From assembly GCA_947462335.1 (NCBI GenBank), contig OX381714.1:16588618-16652617 (forward strand): a stretch of DNA of 64,000 nt, in the 5' to 3' direction. Both the position numbers and the translations under genes were made by a program. The first letter of the stretch is position 1. Each line of letters begins with the position of its first letter. This DNA comes from Harmothoe impar. Taxonomy: Eukaryota > Annelida > Polychaeta > Phyllodocida > Polynoidae. The notes under the pieces were generated by a model. It did not search any database, had not been told where the DNA came from, and was given only the letters and a program-made list of their open reading frames with translations. Below are positions 34,470 through 48,049 of this stretch, in pieces.

Positions 34470-35546
34470 ATAGGGAGACAGACCCTATGTTTCCAATGCT
34501 AGCTGTTAAGATTCCACAGTCGTGAGGGCAAGGTAACACCATCATGCCGATTTTCTCAACACTGTATTGGGCTAGTGCAGAAACCTGATTTCCTGTACAG
34601 TGTGGGCCGATTTGTTTCACAACTAAGCAATAATATTGATGGGATTAAACAGACTCAATGCAATCAACGAGAAAGTATTCTCATGTTAATAAATATTAAT
34701 TAAACTATTTTCTATTGCCCTTGAACTTTGGTGTTTAGGTGGGGCAAGGACTGATAGAACATAGTGAACTAAGCGGTGCTCGTTTATGCCTAAAACTAAG
34801 ATTAGTGTGTAGTGTCATAACGGTTCGTACACTCCAAAACCCATTCCTGATATGTTGATACTTGGAGGAGGGATAAGTAGAGAAGAGCTTCAATTACTCA
34901 TACAGATCTGTCTGGGGGTATAATTGTTATCATTACGTCCCATGCCCCTTGTCATCATAATGCATTAATGAGTCATATCATGGGAGTTTGTCAACTCAGT
35001 ATTGTTTGTATGATGACCAAAGCCAGCCCTGGTGAGATACTTGTCAGGGTGGCTTAATTAAACCACTTGTTGTAGTGATTCACGTTACTGCAAACACGGA
35101 GAGATTACAACGGCGTAAACTATAAAAAACATGCTGACTCATCCCAGATTCCAGTTGATTCCCTGTAAGATGAAATGCAGTAAAAACTGAAGCATTACAA
35201 AATCAGCAGGCCCTTTATGTAGTACCCAGCTTATCCTGCCTTAATCCTATCCCTTACCCTGACCTGACCCCAAACCCACGCCCTAATCCCACGTCCTAAG
35301 CCCACGTCCTCCTCACCCCCCCCCCCCCAGCGCCCACGCACTCATTCATCATCTACACTGCCGCCTAGTGGCCATTTGAGGCACCATCTCGTGGTACACG
35401 CAACCCTTAAACGGTGACCCATTGGTTTCCGCTTCGTTTACAGGCTGCAGAGGCGGCCATAACAGGACTGGAAAAGACTAGGCGATGTCATTTTTCATAA
35501 ATGTATACCATTGGGACTTGGAGTACCGTCTGCTTTTTTTAGAGTA
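34470..35546. other. Non-coding sequence, no gene seen
   Basis: A poly-C tract near 35320 is preceded by 'cccacgtcctaag' iterations. Nothing else is recognised. Confidence 0.35.
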
Positions 35547-35625
35547 CCCAGCTAACAAATATACGTTATTTTATGTCAAGATAACGTTTTTAACGTTAAA
35601 CAACGTTTTGCCATGATAAGGAGCC
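35547..35625. mobile_element. Truncated 'agctaacaaa' MITE
   Basis: cccagctaacaaatatacgt and the following aacgttttt/taacgtt modules match the left two thirds of 44623-44747. The right end is missing. Confidence 0.5.
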
Positions 35626-38600
35626 ATATCCCCTATTCCGTATCCCCTATTCCGATGTAAGGTGATTTTAACAAAACCAACAATAGAGATAATTCCCTGG
35701 TACTGATTTTGGAATACAAGTCGGTACATTCGTTACCCAGCCATTATGATAGCGCTCAGCAGTACCTCTAAGTTGTTGGTCCAAGCGAATTTCAATAGAT
35801 TTGCCGTTTGGTTTTGTACATAATGGCAATTCTCCTTTCAAAAGAATGCAAGCTGTTCATTTGTTTTCGATTTTGTTTTGAAATACTTACTCCATTCCAT
35901 TGCAACCAGGCATGATCTAGCAAGATCACCAACGGTAGGAACAACCCATTGATATAGCCTAAGTAGCAATTCAACAGTGGCACAGCTATTTAGGTGCAGT
36001 TAGGATAATTTGATAACCGTATTAGTGAAGTAAGCCATAGTTGCTACGTGAAGACGTGTGACTTTGTATAACGCCTATAGGCTCACTAATCTCTTGCCTA
36101 CATTACTAGGCACTGACCCCTTGGAACATTCCCTAATGGACAATTGGGGAGGCATGGATCAGTCGCAACAAATGACCCATAATTAGAGTATTAGCTTATT
36201 AGATAATGTGATATGGGAGGGAAATGGACTCCTAAGACGTACCAACTTTTAACACCACTGCCTGTACTGAGCTGCTGAATACCCCTACGGTCTGTTGGAA
36301 CCACCAAGCAATTTACAGTAGGTAGATACCATATAAGTATCAAACTTTGATACCACCAGATTATATCACTAGAAAAAACTTAAACGATTTCTCGCATTTT
36401 TATTTTTGGTGGACCGTAAGATTCACTCTTTGTATGGGATCCCTGCTAGAACCACTAAGTGTAGCCACTCTGTTTCACTGAGGTGACGTCCCCATTAGGG
36501 CAACCTGACAACTCACTGTGCAAGCAGGCAGTCTAAAACTGCTGAATAAGCGTTTTCTACGTTATAATGGAGTAGGTATAGGAAAATGAATCTCAATGGT
36601 AGCTGATAAACTGCTCTATCTGGGATATTTTATCTACTGGGGACGAGAATATAATTTAGTGTAACAGTGTAAATATAATAGGCTGACCAAATTACTTATT
36701 GCAAAAGTTGAGATTCATAAATGAAATTGACCCTTCCTCTTGTGGAGATCTAAAGTGAGGGTCAAATACTTTGACACAAACCAATGGTATGACGCCTTCA
36801 TCAAATTCATTCCTTTTTTGGAGGGTTTCAAATGTTGTATCAAATCAAATATGAATCAATAATAATTCTCTTTGGGCTTCTCTTTATTTGCAATAATGAG
36901 AGGACTATACGAACTGTTTCTTTTCTTATTTTGATTACCCACTGTATCTACCCACACATACACCCTGCCCCTTTATACCAAGTGATCTGTACACAACGGT
37001 TCCCTCAGTAACCACCGTGAGGATCATTGACCACTGAGTCACAGCCGAGTGGGTGGTCAGGACACCAACTCAGCCCAGCTCCAGTCCTTAGTAGTGATTC
37101 ATCGCTGTCTCGCAGATCTTCTGGGCATCCATCTGAAGTGGAGTTGATACCCACACATCCCGCCACACATACATCATTGGAGCAAAAAGGAGTTACAGAA
37201 ATAATGTACCCCCTATATAAGTCTAGTCACTATCAGTGATATTCATTGCTAGATTCTAGCTGCATGGTTTCTACACTGAGGGGAATGCAGAATGACCATA
37301 ACTACATAGATCTGCTCCTACCTACATGGGTTACATCTTACCATTAAACTATAAAACACCGTTACTCTACATTGTCCAGAAATGTCCATTTTGCCTGCGG
37401 CTTCAGCATTGTAGGCCCTGGCTCTTTCCCTCCCATCAACCCGCCACCTTGGCAACTCTCTTTACAAGTCATTAACCCTCCCCCCACTCCCCTCCATTCA
37501 GAACACCCTCGTGGTACCATTCAGAAAAAGCTGTGGCGCAGTGTAAAATGACCCATAACTTCTTCTTATGGCCCATATAAATCATAATAACAATTTTCAG
37601 CATCGTGAATTGAAAACCCTTGTGTGATTTATACTTGCTATAAAACCCAACAAAGATGGCCTGACGTCGATGACAAATCCTGCCCTACCATTTAAGGGCT
37701 GCATTGTGCTCATAGTGTGCTTTGGCCTTTATCATCATGGTCCTTGGCTATAATAACTCACCATGGCTGCATCAATGCATCATACTGGACCTTTGAGAAC
37801 ATAATAATTATTATCAACCCTGTAGGGTCACTATAATGCTCGAATGTAGCTCTGGGGAGCTACTGGCCAATGCTGTATCCAGGCATCATGCCGATGAAGG
37901 CATACTGCTTCAAAGCATTATATGGTCCTGAAGGTTCTAAACGCCGGTTTCCACCTGCTCTATTATATGCTGGTCCTCTGGCCATTCCATGAGGAAAAAA
38001 TAGAAAAGGTCATGATTATTGTCAACTCCATCGTACAAATTAAATATGATAATGATAGAAGATAGCCAATTATGATCAAATAAAAGCAGATGTAGCGGGA
38101 CTATTACACTTGATTTTGCTCCCGTGATATTGGGTACAAAATTCGACGTGATGTTCACACATAGCTACTATGGAAAATATGCACTATCGGTCAGTACACC
38201 CACAGAGGTTATTAGTCATGAACATCATGAGTTCCTGTTAAATTATATTTCCCAGGGACAGACCCATCAGTGAACCATCACTGGTACCTACAAGTGGCAA
38301 CAGCACTGCATAACAGTAAGACATGGGCACCATTTTGACCTATCCCATTGATGGAATATGACCAGGAAGTGGAAGAGGTGAACCCTACACAGGTGGCGCC
38401 ACCTGGTGGATTTCCTGTCAGCAGTGCATGCTGGGATAATGCCCGGATGTAAGTGACGCCTGTGGGGTGAGGATCAGGTAGACTCCTGGTTGGCCAGTTC
38501 TAGTGTTAACCCTAGAATAATACACAATACACTATGCATGTTGGGACTAACTGAAATAGTGCCTATAGACAAAAAGCATATCCCCTGTTGTGTTAAAAAG

Positions 38601-40880
38601 CATACTCCCCGTAGTCTTAAAGCGTATCCCTTGTAGTCCCACTGCTCAATCACTCTACTGGCTCTAGATGGCAACACAATCTCCACCCATATCCAGGATA
38701 GCAGTTGTTATAAATCGGGGGCCCCAAAGTTCATTTTCTTTTTTTTAAATTTCTTTCCTATTCTTTGTGAAAATGATAATAGAACCATAATCTAACCTAT
38801 TTATGTTTAAGGCTATTCACCTATACTCTACTGGGAGAGATTGTGGCAAAATTTATAGGGATAAGGCCCAGATAGAGCAGCGATACTACAGAGGATATGT
38901 CTTGAGACTAAAGGGGATCTGGTTTTTATCAGGGCACTGATATCAGCTAGTTCCCTCTTGCATACACTATGGTTACAGTGAAGGCCTAAAGATGGTTTGG
39001 TCTAGTGGGGATTCCCTAAGGATGTGGTCCTCTCTTTGTTCGAAAAGCAGTGATTCCTCCTTAAGAACAGTGCGAAAACATTACATCTTACACTCAGATG
39101 CTCATGGTTATTTCCATCAATGATACAGGTAATTGGATGTGCATTACATTGTGTCTGAATTTTCTGAGCCCACATGGATTGTACAGGTTATTAGTTCGAA
39201 TAAATGAGTCCTTGATCACTATATTAGTCTAGGATTATATCAAGCAGTGAATACAACACTAGAAGCGCAGTAATAAGAATGCCAGCAGAGGGAAAGCAAT
39301 GTGCCAATACGCTGGTTTCCAATGCATTTCACATTTACTACATAATCATGATGTATTATTAGACCCAATAAAAAACCTTTAAAATACTTTCGAGGAGTAC
39401 TTTTGAGTAACATCTGGTGAACGACTACATAGGCTACATATAATGCGTAATTTCATATGATTGTCGTACAGATAACCCATCAGACAGTATCCAACACCAC
39501 AAGCCATGGTGGAATTCAGGTTTAAGAGCTGGACAGGTTAACGTTGTCCATGTTAGGTCTGGTACCCAATACTCCCCTCCACAACTCACCCCTGGAGCGG
39601 GGCTTGTCGGGCACCAGGAGCTGTTGACTTTATGTGGGTCACATGACCTCCCCTGGCTTACCTCGTTCTGGCCTTCAGGGGCTCCTGTTATACCCATGAT
39701 GCATTGCTCCTACCACAGAGTCATGGAAGTCCTGGGGTTGGCCAGACATGACCAGACTCCTACTCCTGCTATCTAGGTCTAGATAATGCTTTCACCATTT
39801 TGTTCATTAACATGGTTCTTACATAGTGGGGAGGTAGGAAACCAACTTTAATTGGAAGGCATTATGAGATTAGACCTATATTATATGAATGTTGCCACTT
39901 CCTGAGGGAAGTCCCTACACCCAGAAAATTGAGCAAATTGTCTGCGTCAATAAATTTACTCAGTTACCTCGTCAATTCAACGTTAGAGAGGTAATCAGAG
40001 TCTGGCATCATCAATACTGTAATTGCAATGTACACGGATGTATCAGATACCTTTAGAATGATAAATAAAGTGAAGCACACACCTTATATATGAATAAACA
40101 GAAAAAAGTATAAATTCATGCTTCCTAGATGTGTTTCAGAGGACATAATATATAGTTTCATTTTCAAGTGCCTGGTAAAAAGAGTCAGAATTGCAATTCA
40201 CAACAAATGTGCAAACCCGTCAGAGGCTGAAAGGTGCCATCTCTTATAATCTTCGGCATCAACCTACATTCACCTCATACTTTATGAATAGACCGCTAGA
40301 GACTGGACAGTCGGGAAATATTAGATCATAAATGCTATAGGATACATGTTACACCATTGTACCCTGTCCGTCTATGCCTTATGGCCATCAACAATCATAC
40401 TAATTCCTCGCTGATTAAATTTATGTCTAATAGTGGCATTAGCCACCCACCTCACCATACAGCAGAGACTATGGCAATTAGTTGAATGTATTGCACTACA
40501 TCATCATATCATATTACGGTACGCATTGTGAAAGACTGTATATATGATAAATGGTTTATGCAGTCCAATAATAATAAAAGTCCGGTGCCTGAGTTTCAAA
40601 AGTGTTCGTTTTGGCGACATATGCCTCTTACACCTATCTCTTTGTGATGTAATATGTGTGGCCTCTGACTGTCACTTACATTAGTTAACGCTTAACCAAT
40701 ATCATACTAATGTCATATCAGTAGCATGTCACTATTTGGAGTTGAGGCAGGGATCCATCCGTTATCCCTCAGCCTTAGGAGTGTGTCTTCTACTGCAGTG
40801 CCCTCACCCTGGTGCAGCTCCTGTGTGCTCAGACATTCCATGTTTAATTCATGGGGGTGCTTTATTCTGACACCGGGCCC
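35626..40880. other. Long non-coding stretch
   Basis: No gene recognised. A serine- and threonine-rich frame at about 37027-37239 is open for 70 codons and ends in a stop, but it lacks a convincing acceptor site or homology, so it is not called. A 22-24 bp triple repeat sits at 38573-38640. Confidence 0.35.
38573..38640. repeat. Three-copy 22-24 bp repeat
   Basis: Units start aaagcatatcccctgt, aaagcatactccccgt and aaagcgtatcccttgt. Confidence 0.7.
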
Positions 40881-41575
40881 CGTTATGAGTTATTTATTTG
40901 ACACAGCCTTTCCGCTGTGCCAGACAAAGCAGTCAGCCAAGTGAACACTGAGTCCATTTTACCATTATTCCCTCCTTTCCTTTCTCCTGAGTATAGTACA
41001 GTTAATAGTGCTCTGAGAGTGAGTGTATTTGGGTTCAACCTGTTGCTGTTATCTATACTCTCTGCCCTACCCCTTACCATTACCATGTCATACCCTCTAG
41101 ACTATGTTCTTCTCATTTGTTAATACCACATATTTCGCGCTTAATGACTTCTCTTCTTGACCTTTTTTCTGCATACACAGTAGCCCAGGCTATCCATCCC
41201 TAACTTAACTTACCCTCCCATCTCCCCCATATACTCTTACAGGCCTCTACCCTTAGTTTGATGCCGTTTGGTGCTCTCTGTGCCCTCTCCTCTCATCCGA
41301 ACTCCTGCATTTTGCCAGTTAACGTGAATCCGTTTTGCCCTCCCGAACATGACTCTTCTTTTCTTTTCCAATTGCATTATTGCTCTTATGCTTCCACTAC
41401 CCACCCCTTGTCCTTCCTACCCCCTTTCGGTCTGGCCCATTGCTTATTGTGCTACCCAACCTCTGCTCTGACCCTGGTGAGTTATCTCTTTGACAGGTAA
41501 GTCCGGGCTGTCTCATCCAGGTGGCTGCCTTCTGTCTCCTTGTTGTAAGAGATGTGGCTTACCATATACAGTCCC
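40881..41575. repeat. Inverted copy of part of duplication II
   Basis: gttatgagttatttatttga and 'cagtcagc.aagtgaacactga' at 40881-41010 are the reverse complement of about 43890-43990. 'caggtggctgcc..ctgtctccttgttgta' at 41480-41570 is the reverse complement of 43015-43090. Order is consistent with one inverted copy lacking the MITE at 43226-43666. Confidence 0.6.
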
Positions 41576-42027
41576 TAATACTATAGATACCACTCAGTTC
41601 TCAGACTTAAGTGTATCATCTGAATTTGATTCTATAGCTATGCATTACATGTTGTATTCGTTTTGCATTAGTAGATCATATTCCTTCCTTATATATACTT
41701 GTGCCCCGTGAGGTGAACATGTTAGCTTAGCAGTGACTGGTGTACTAGTGGCTCTAATACTGCTTATCACTGTTGCTGGAATGAAAACCTACATCTAAGA
41801 TGGATAATCATTGCGAACATAGGTACCAGCATTTGATGATACCCAGCACACCACAAATGTGTGTGCTCGGCTATAGCACTCTGTATAATGTTTGGGACAT
41901 CCTTTATCATCAGCCAGGTAGACACCCAGCATACTATTGTCAAATGCATGATTTATATTTAACCGTGGTGTAGGAATTTGTCAGATAGCTCAAATCCTGT
42001 GTGAAATATTGTTGGTCACCCACGTTC
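41576..42027. other. Non-coding sequence, no gene seen
   Basis: Nothing recognised between the inverted copy and the start of duplication II. Confidence 0.3.
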
Positions 42028-42078
42028 AAATTTAACCTTTTTTATGAATGTATTAAAATTCATAAGAAAGGTTAAATT
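42028..42078. repeat. Short stem-loop
   Basis: aatttaacctttttta and its inverted partner aagaaaggttaaatt are separated by about 17 bp at the left edge of duplication II. Confidence 0.6.
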
Positions 42079-42859
42079 AAAGCACAGAGAGCTGATAAGA
42101 AAATATACACCCATAACTATCTTCATCCCTTCCCCTCTCCACACATAATTTAGTACTGTCCCAGTATGGTATGTAATTGCATGGTCCTCATAGACATAGC
42201 TACCAACATATACTACCACAAAAACATAGATATAAAAAGACTCTTATCTTAAGAAAAAATAATAACAGAGAAGAGAAATTACAAAAAGGCTCACCAGAAG
42301 CAGGGCTTTGTAGGGCTTTGTGTGGTTTCCCTTCATCCATACACTCTATGTTATGCTGGATCCCCCAACCCGACTCTAATAGATTGTTACCAGAATACAA
42401 ATGGCCCTTATCAGTGTGGGGATAGGGAAGGGCTTGTCAGTTGTCCTTGTAGGGCGTATAGTGGAATCAGGACACTGATGGCAGAATGAATAGATTGGGG
42501 GTTGTTGCAATGTGCATGACGGACCATGGCATCTGCACTGGTCCCATCTTTGTATCTATGCTACAACATGGCCTTATGGGGGATAGGTGATTATGTATAG
42601 CAGTGTAAGGTAAAGGGGTGAAGATAGCCATATATAATTAGCAGGATCGTGACCGTTTCAATGACAGTATTATGTGCGCTTGAAGTGATGCTGCCCCTCC
42701 AGCATGAGTTGCAGTAGTGAGTGGGTCACTACTTAGGGCCTTATAGAGCAGAGTTGGGATGTAAATGTCAATGCAATCTTACATGATTCAAAGCCATGAT
42801 TTTAGGACTTTTAGATCTATCCATGATGTGTAGGTAAGGTGGCAGTACCATGACACCAG

Positions 42860-42860
<1 letters not shown>

Positions 42861-42930
<70 letters not shown>
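42861..42930. repeat. (TA)n microsatellite
   Basis: About 70 bp of TA repeats, absent from duplication II copy 2. Confidence 0.9.
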
Positions 42931-42935
<5 letters not shown>

Positions 42936-43225
42936 TAATGAGAGGTTCAGGTAGAACCCGTCAATTATGGACCAGAGTGTTTCCTATAATATCAGGTCTC
43001 CCCTGCATAAGACACATACCCTACAACAAGGAGACAGGAGGCAGCCACCTGAATGAGGCAGCCTGACAAGCTGAAACAAGCTGTCAAATAAATAACTCAT
43101 AACAGCGAGAGAGGAGCAGCAACTGGAGTGGCAGCTGATAAGCGATACAATGAGAATTAGATAGAGAGCCTGGAGATTTACAAAGGAGAATAATTAGAAT
43201 AAAGAGAAGGGATGCAGTGCAGAAA

Positions 43226-43666
43226 GGGGCCATCCATAAATGACGTCACACGGGAGTGGGTGGGTGGGTGTTGGTCTAAGTGTGACAAAGTGTGACAGGG
43301 GGGTGGGGGGGTGTCAAGCCCAGTGTGACGTCACACTTTCAAAAATACAAATAAAAGCTATTTTAAAACTTAAAAATTTAATAGTGTAAAAGGTTTGTAA
43401 ATATTATAAATTTATGGCTATTAGTATTACGGTAAAATCCATCACCACCCATTCTTAGTCAAGGACTTGCATAATTTAACTGATATGTAATGTCAGGACA
43501 ACTCTGATACAATACATAACTTATGCTTGGGGGGGGGGGGTGTGTCTGCAAATTTGTGACATAATTTTCTAGGGGGTGTCAGCTGATGTGTGACAAAGTG
43601 TGACAGGGGGGTGGGTGGGTCTTTGAAATGGCCGAAATTAGTGTGACGTCATTTATGGACGGCCCC
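43226..43666. mobile_element. MITE with 'ggggccatccataaatgacgtcac' type ends
   Basis: 441 bp. The left end ggggccatccataaatgacg and the right end cgtcatttatggacggcccc are inverted. Subterminal 'gtgtgacaaagtgtgacag' occurs in both arms beside poly-G. It is related to the elements at 45022 and 46835 (same ggggccgtcc start) and to the fragment at 55462-55587. No convincing target duplication was found. Confidence 0.8.
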
Positions 43667-44622
43667 ATTTAAGGGGATGAGGTTGAATATAAGTGGCAAT
43701 AGATGGAACAGAGATTATTATGGTACAGGTGCTGACCAGGCAACATATAGCTCTTAGAATACTTGTCGACTAACAACTAGAAAGGGCAAAAGCAGAGCAA
43801 GGGAAGCAAGGTAAGGCGAAATCGAAAGCAAAAGGGGGAAGGTGGACTAGCTAGGGCAAGGGCAGGGACGAGGGCATTTGAAGTAATATGAGTAATAATG
43901 GTAAACTGGTAATTAGGGTCAGTGTTCACTCAGCTGACTGCAGTGTCTGGGAGAACAGAAGAGTAGCACCAAATAAATAATTCATAATGGTAGCCTTTGC
44001 TATTCTCAAAGAGTTAAATACATATACAAGATCACTCAATCGGAGATATCAGGCCCGAGGCCAATCTCACACAAGCCCATTTAGCTGTTGGACCAGGCAT
44101 AGATACCAGCGCTCTCTGTACAGTACTGTCCTTTCTATTTTCCATTGCCATTTTCAGGTCCCAGATTGAACCACAGACCCAAGCAAATCCCTCCCTACCC
44201 ATACGGAGATAAGGACGTATCTGTGGTGGTCCTCATTCATTTACAAGGCTACTGCTGTGTATATTATACAGTCAAAAGACAGCTTAGTATCCAATGTGTT
44301 TTGGATAAAGGAAAGTTTAACATAACAGTCACTTTTTCTCATGTAGCTATATGGACTTGAATAATATGGAAAGTAGAATCTCTCAGCATGATTTTGGAGA
44401 TGGTATAGCTTGTTCTTCTTATTAAAAATGCCTTCGCATGTTTTAGGTCATTTTGTAAATTCTTTCCCACAATAGTCCTGGTATTCCAAGATTCATAATT
44501 CATAATCCGTTTCTAAACTTAGCCATAGGATTACTGGTAATTAATACTGTTTTGTATTTTTGCTTAACTTTACATTGGGAAGGGTTCTGCTGATATGTTT
44601 TCAACTGATGTCCGATCAACGT

Positions 44623-44747
44623 CCAAGCTAACAAAAATACGTTATTTTACGTCAAAATGACGTTTTTAACATTACATAACATCATGCCAAGATAAAGAGC
44701 CATAGAGAAACGTTATATAATGTTGTATAACGTTTATTGTTCACTGG
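44623..44747. mobile_element. 'agctaacaaa' MITE abutting the nested host element
   Basis: Imperfect inverted ends (ccaagctaacaaaaatacgt on the left, acgtttattgttcactggg on the right) with internal taacgtt palindromes. The next element begins immediately at its right end. A truncated relative is at 35547-35625. Confidence 0.5.
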
Positions 44748-45021
44748 GGCCTGTTTCTTAACCTCTATTTGATATAACGATATTTTTTGGTGTTTCAAAA
44801 GTCGACATATTAGTACTTCTGCTACATTAGTGCTATATTGGGGTTCGCTCTACTAATAGAACTCGTTTTCACTAATATAATGATTTCATAACCTGTTGCT
44901 AAAGCTCTTTTAATCGTTACACCAGTGTTATATTAAGGCCATTAATATATTGTTTAGCCTGTTGCAATATAACTGTTTAGGACCATGTCAAGGGGTGGAC
45001 ATAAACTTTTTAGAATTGGTT

Positions 45022-46212
45022 GGGGGCCGTCCATTAATTACGTACGCATGAAGGAGGGGTGGGGGGGTCAGGCCAAATGCGTACAGATGCGTACAGGGGG
45101 GGGGGTGGGGGGTCTAGGCCCATTTTGGCATACGCATTGTGTACGCATAGGGCCGTTTTTTGGTCATTTTAGACTAAAATTGGTACCTTTTTAGGTCCAA
45201 ATATCCAACAATTTTGAAAATTTTCTTTTGGATTTTGCAAACATGCCAAATATTTGTTGACCCCCCCCCCCAACCTACCAATTAGCCATAAGTAGCCTAT
45301 TGGTGGTAAGGATGGTCAGGAGAAAACTAATGCACTTCAACTTGGAAAATCCTCTGCCCCCCCCCCTCTAAAGATACAGATCATCAAAAAGGAGTTCCTT
45401 CCCCCGGTCCCTGCACTCTCCATGGTACATGCACACAACATACATTCCCAAAAACACAGGGAAGTGGTATTTTTTCTATCCCTCCCAATGTCCCTGGCAT
45501 TTAGAAAAAGGGGTATTTTTTTCCTAGATCAGTCCGTGGGTAGAGGCACCCTGAGTCAGACAGCTACCTTGAGTCGGGCACCATTAGTATTCAATTATAT
45601 AGTTAATATAAATTTTTCATATCCAATAAATCTTAAAATTGAGGGGTTTCTCCTTCTAAAAAATATAATATACCAAATATTTGCCATGGCTTACATGATA
45701 TTGTGACTGCTTGACTGCCTGGGTATTTTTACTATATTCTCAAAACAATAATGAAGAGTAAATGGGGAAATTGGTTTTCTTGTTCAATGTTTTCTAATTT
45801 CCTCTTTACCTATGCTATTCCTAATGATAACTATAGGAGCATATGTTTCATTTGTGACAATTCAAGTCAACAGATTGACTTTAGGTACAGGTGTCCGACA
45901 TTAGGTGCAGTTTCATCTTTTTGAAATGATATATAAGATGTGGATTTATTCCTACTTAAAGTACATTATTTTCTGCAATTTGCTAGGAAATATAAGGTTC
46001 CTCCCCCTACATATGCACCTATTGACACTAAAGTTCCTAAGTAAATTTTATAGGATTCCTTTATTTTATCAGTGGTGGGGGGGGGGGTGTAAAAGTTAAA
46101 TGCGTATGTACGCATGGGGGGGGGGTAGTCCAAATGCGTACATGGTGCAACAGGGGGGGTGGGGGGGTCTATTTTGGCCGAAAATGTGCGTACGTAATTA
46201 ATGGACGGCCCC
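45022..46212. mobile_element. ATGCGTAC-rich DNA element, copy 1
   Basis: 1191 bp. Ends ggggccgtccattaattacg and cgtaattaatggacggcccc are near-perfect inverted repeats, followed in both arms by several atgcgtac/gtacgcat modules and poly-G tracts. TT lies on both sides. Frames inside are not coding. It is almost identical to 46835-48049. Confidence 0.85.
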
Positions 46213-46365
46213 TTAAGTAAGAAAGTGATTTCACAGACCTGTTGTACATGTATAGAAGATATCCCAAAAAAAGATTTGGACAAAATGATTAATATTAAAG
46301 TATTTATATAGCGGATATGACGCAATTTGGACTTAGTCATTTGAGTGATATATCAAAATGTTGAT

Positions 46366-46692
46366 CGCTGTATTAAGGTTTCGAGTAATATTAATTGTTA
46401 TTGTTGTGCTATGTGATTATTTTCATTGCTTGTGGGGGCTTACATACTAAGCTATGTGCATTTTAAACCCTTCATTCTGCAATGGGATCACACAGAAGGA
46501 ACATGGCTCGCTCTATCAATGTTTCTAGTTATATTAATTATTATTGTTTTTGTATGTGGTATTTATCATTGCTGGTGGGGCTAGAAACACAGTTTTCATC
46601 GTTCTATTAAGATCCTGATCGCCCTGTTAATTTTTCGCGTTATATTATTATTATTGTTGTTGTATGTGGTATTTATCATTGCTGGTGGGGCC
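46366..46692. repeat. Three-copy repeat inside the host element
   Basis: Diverged units begin 'cgctgtattaaggtttcga', 'cgctctatcaatgtttcta' and 'cgccctgttaatttttcgc' and end in 'tcattgctggtggggc'. Confidence 0.7.
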
Positions 46693-46834
46693 TTACTGAC
46701 TGATCTGTAAGTAAGTACTATGGAGGAGAGATGGCGCCACCAACATCAGGGAAAATTTCTGCTGCTATACACCTAGATGGCAGCACTGTTCTGCGCCTGC
46801 AGCTATTCCTGCACTGGGGAACCCCCTCTGTCTA

Positions 46835-48049
46835 GGGGGCCGTCCATTAATTACGTACGCATGAAGGAGGGGTGGGGGGGTCAGGCCAAATGCGTACAGA
46901 TGCGTACAGGGGGGGGGGTGGGGGGTCTAGGCCCATTTTGGCATACGCATTGTGTACGCATAGGGCCGTTTTTTGGTCATTTTAGACTAAAATTGGTACC
47001 TTTTTAGGTCCAAATATCCAACAATTTTGAAAATTTTCTTTTGGATTTTGCAAACATGCCAAATATTTGTTGACCCCCCCCCCCAACCTACCAATTAGCC
47101 ATAAGTAGCCTATTGGTGGTAAGGATGGTCAGGAGAAAACTAATGCACTTCAACTTGGAAAATCCTCTGCCCCCCCCCCCTCTAAAGATACAGATCATCA
47201 AAAAGGAGTTCCTTCCCCCGGTCCCTGCACTCTCCATGGTACATGCACACAACATACATTCCCAAAAACACAGGGAAGTGGTATTTTTTCTATCCCTCCC
47301 AATGTCCCTGGCATTTAGAAAAAGGGGTATTTTTTTCCTAGATCAGTCCGTGGAAAGGGGTATCTTTAGGGTAGAGGCACCCTGAGTCAGACAGCTACCT
47401 TGAGTCGGGCACCATTAGTATTCAATTATATAGTTAATATAAATTTTTCATATCCAATAAATCTTAAAATTGAGGGGTTTCTCCTTCTAAAAAATATAAT
47501 ATACCAAATATTTGCCATGGCTTACATGATATTGTGACTGCTTGACTGCCTGGGTATTTTTACTATATTCTCAAAACAATAATGAAGAGTAAATGGGGAA
47601 ATTGGTTTTCTTGTTCAATGTTTTCTAATTTCCTCTTTACCTATGCTATTCCTAATGATAACTATAGGAGCATATGTTTCATTTGTGACAATTCAAGTCA
47701 ACAGATTGACTTTAGGTACAGGTGTCCGACATTAGGTGCAGTTTCATCTTTTTGAAATGATATATAAGATGTGGATTTATTCCTACTTAAAGTACATTAT
47801 TTTCTGCAATTTGCTAGGAAATATAAGGTTCCTCCCCCTACATATGCACCTATTGACACTAAAGTTCCTAAGTAAATTTTATAGGATTCCTTTATTTTAT
47901 CAGTGGTGGGGGGGGGGGGGTGTAAAAGTTAAATGCGTATGTACGCATGGGGGGGGGGGGGGTAGTCCAAATGCGTACATGGTGCAACAGGGGGGGTGGG
48001 GGGGTCTATTTTGGCCGAAAATGTGCGTACGTAATTAATGGACGGCCCC
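46835..48049. mobile_element. ATGCGTAC-rich DNA element, copy 2
   Basis: 1215 bp, same orientation as copy 1. The only differences I see are homopolymer lengths and one insertion of about 17 bp near 47354 ('aaaggggtatctttagg'). TA lies on both sides, so it differs from copy 1 in its flank and appears to be a separate insertion. Such high identity means very recent activity or sequence conversion. Confidence 0.85.

Noticed and set aside
37027..37239. Ser/Thr-rich 70-codon frame as a terminal exon
   Set aside because: No convincing acceptor, no recognised family and no partner exon; its first codon is TTG, not ATG.
44985..48038. Open frames repeated in the two 1.2 kb elements (for example QMRTGGGVGG and MQFHLFEMIYK types)
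   Set aside because: They repeat only because the elements repeat. They cross terminal repeats and poly-G tracts and show no transposase motif.
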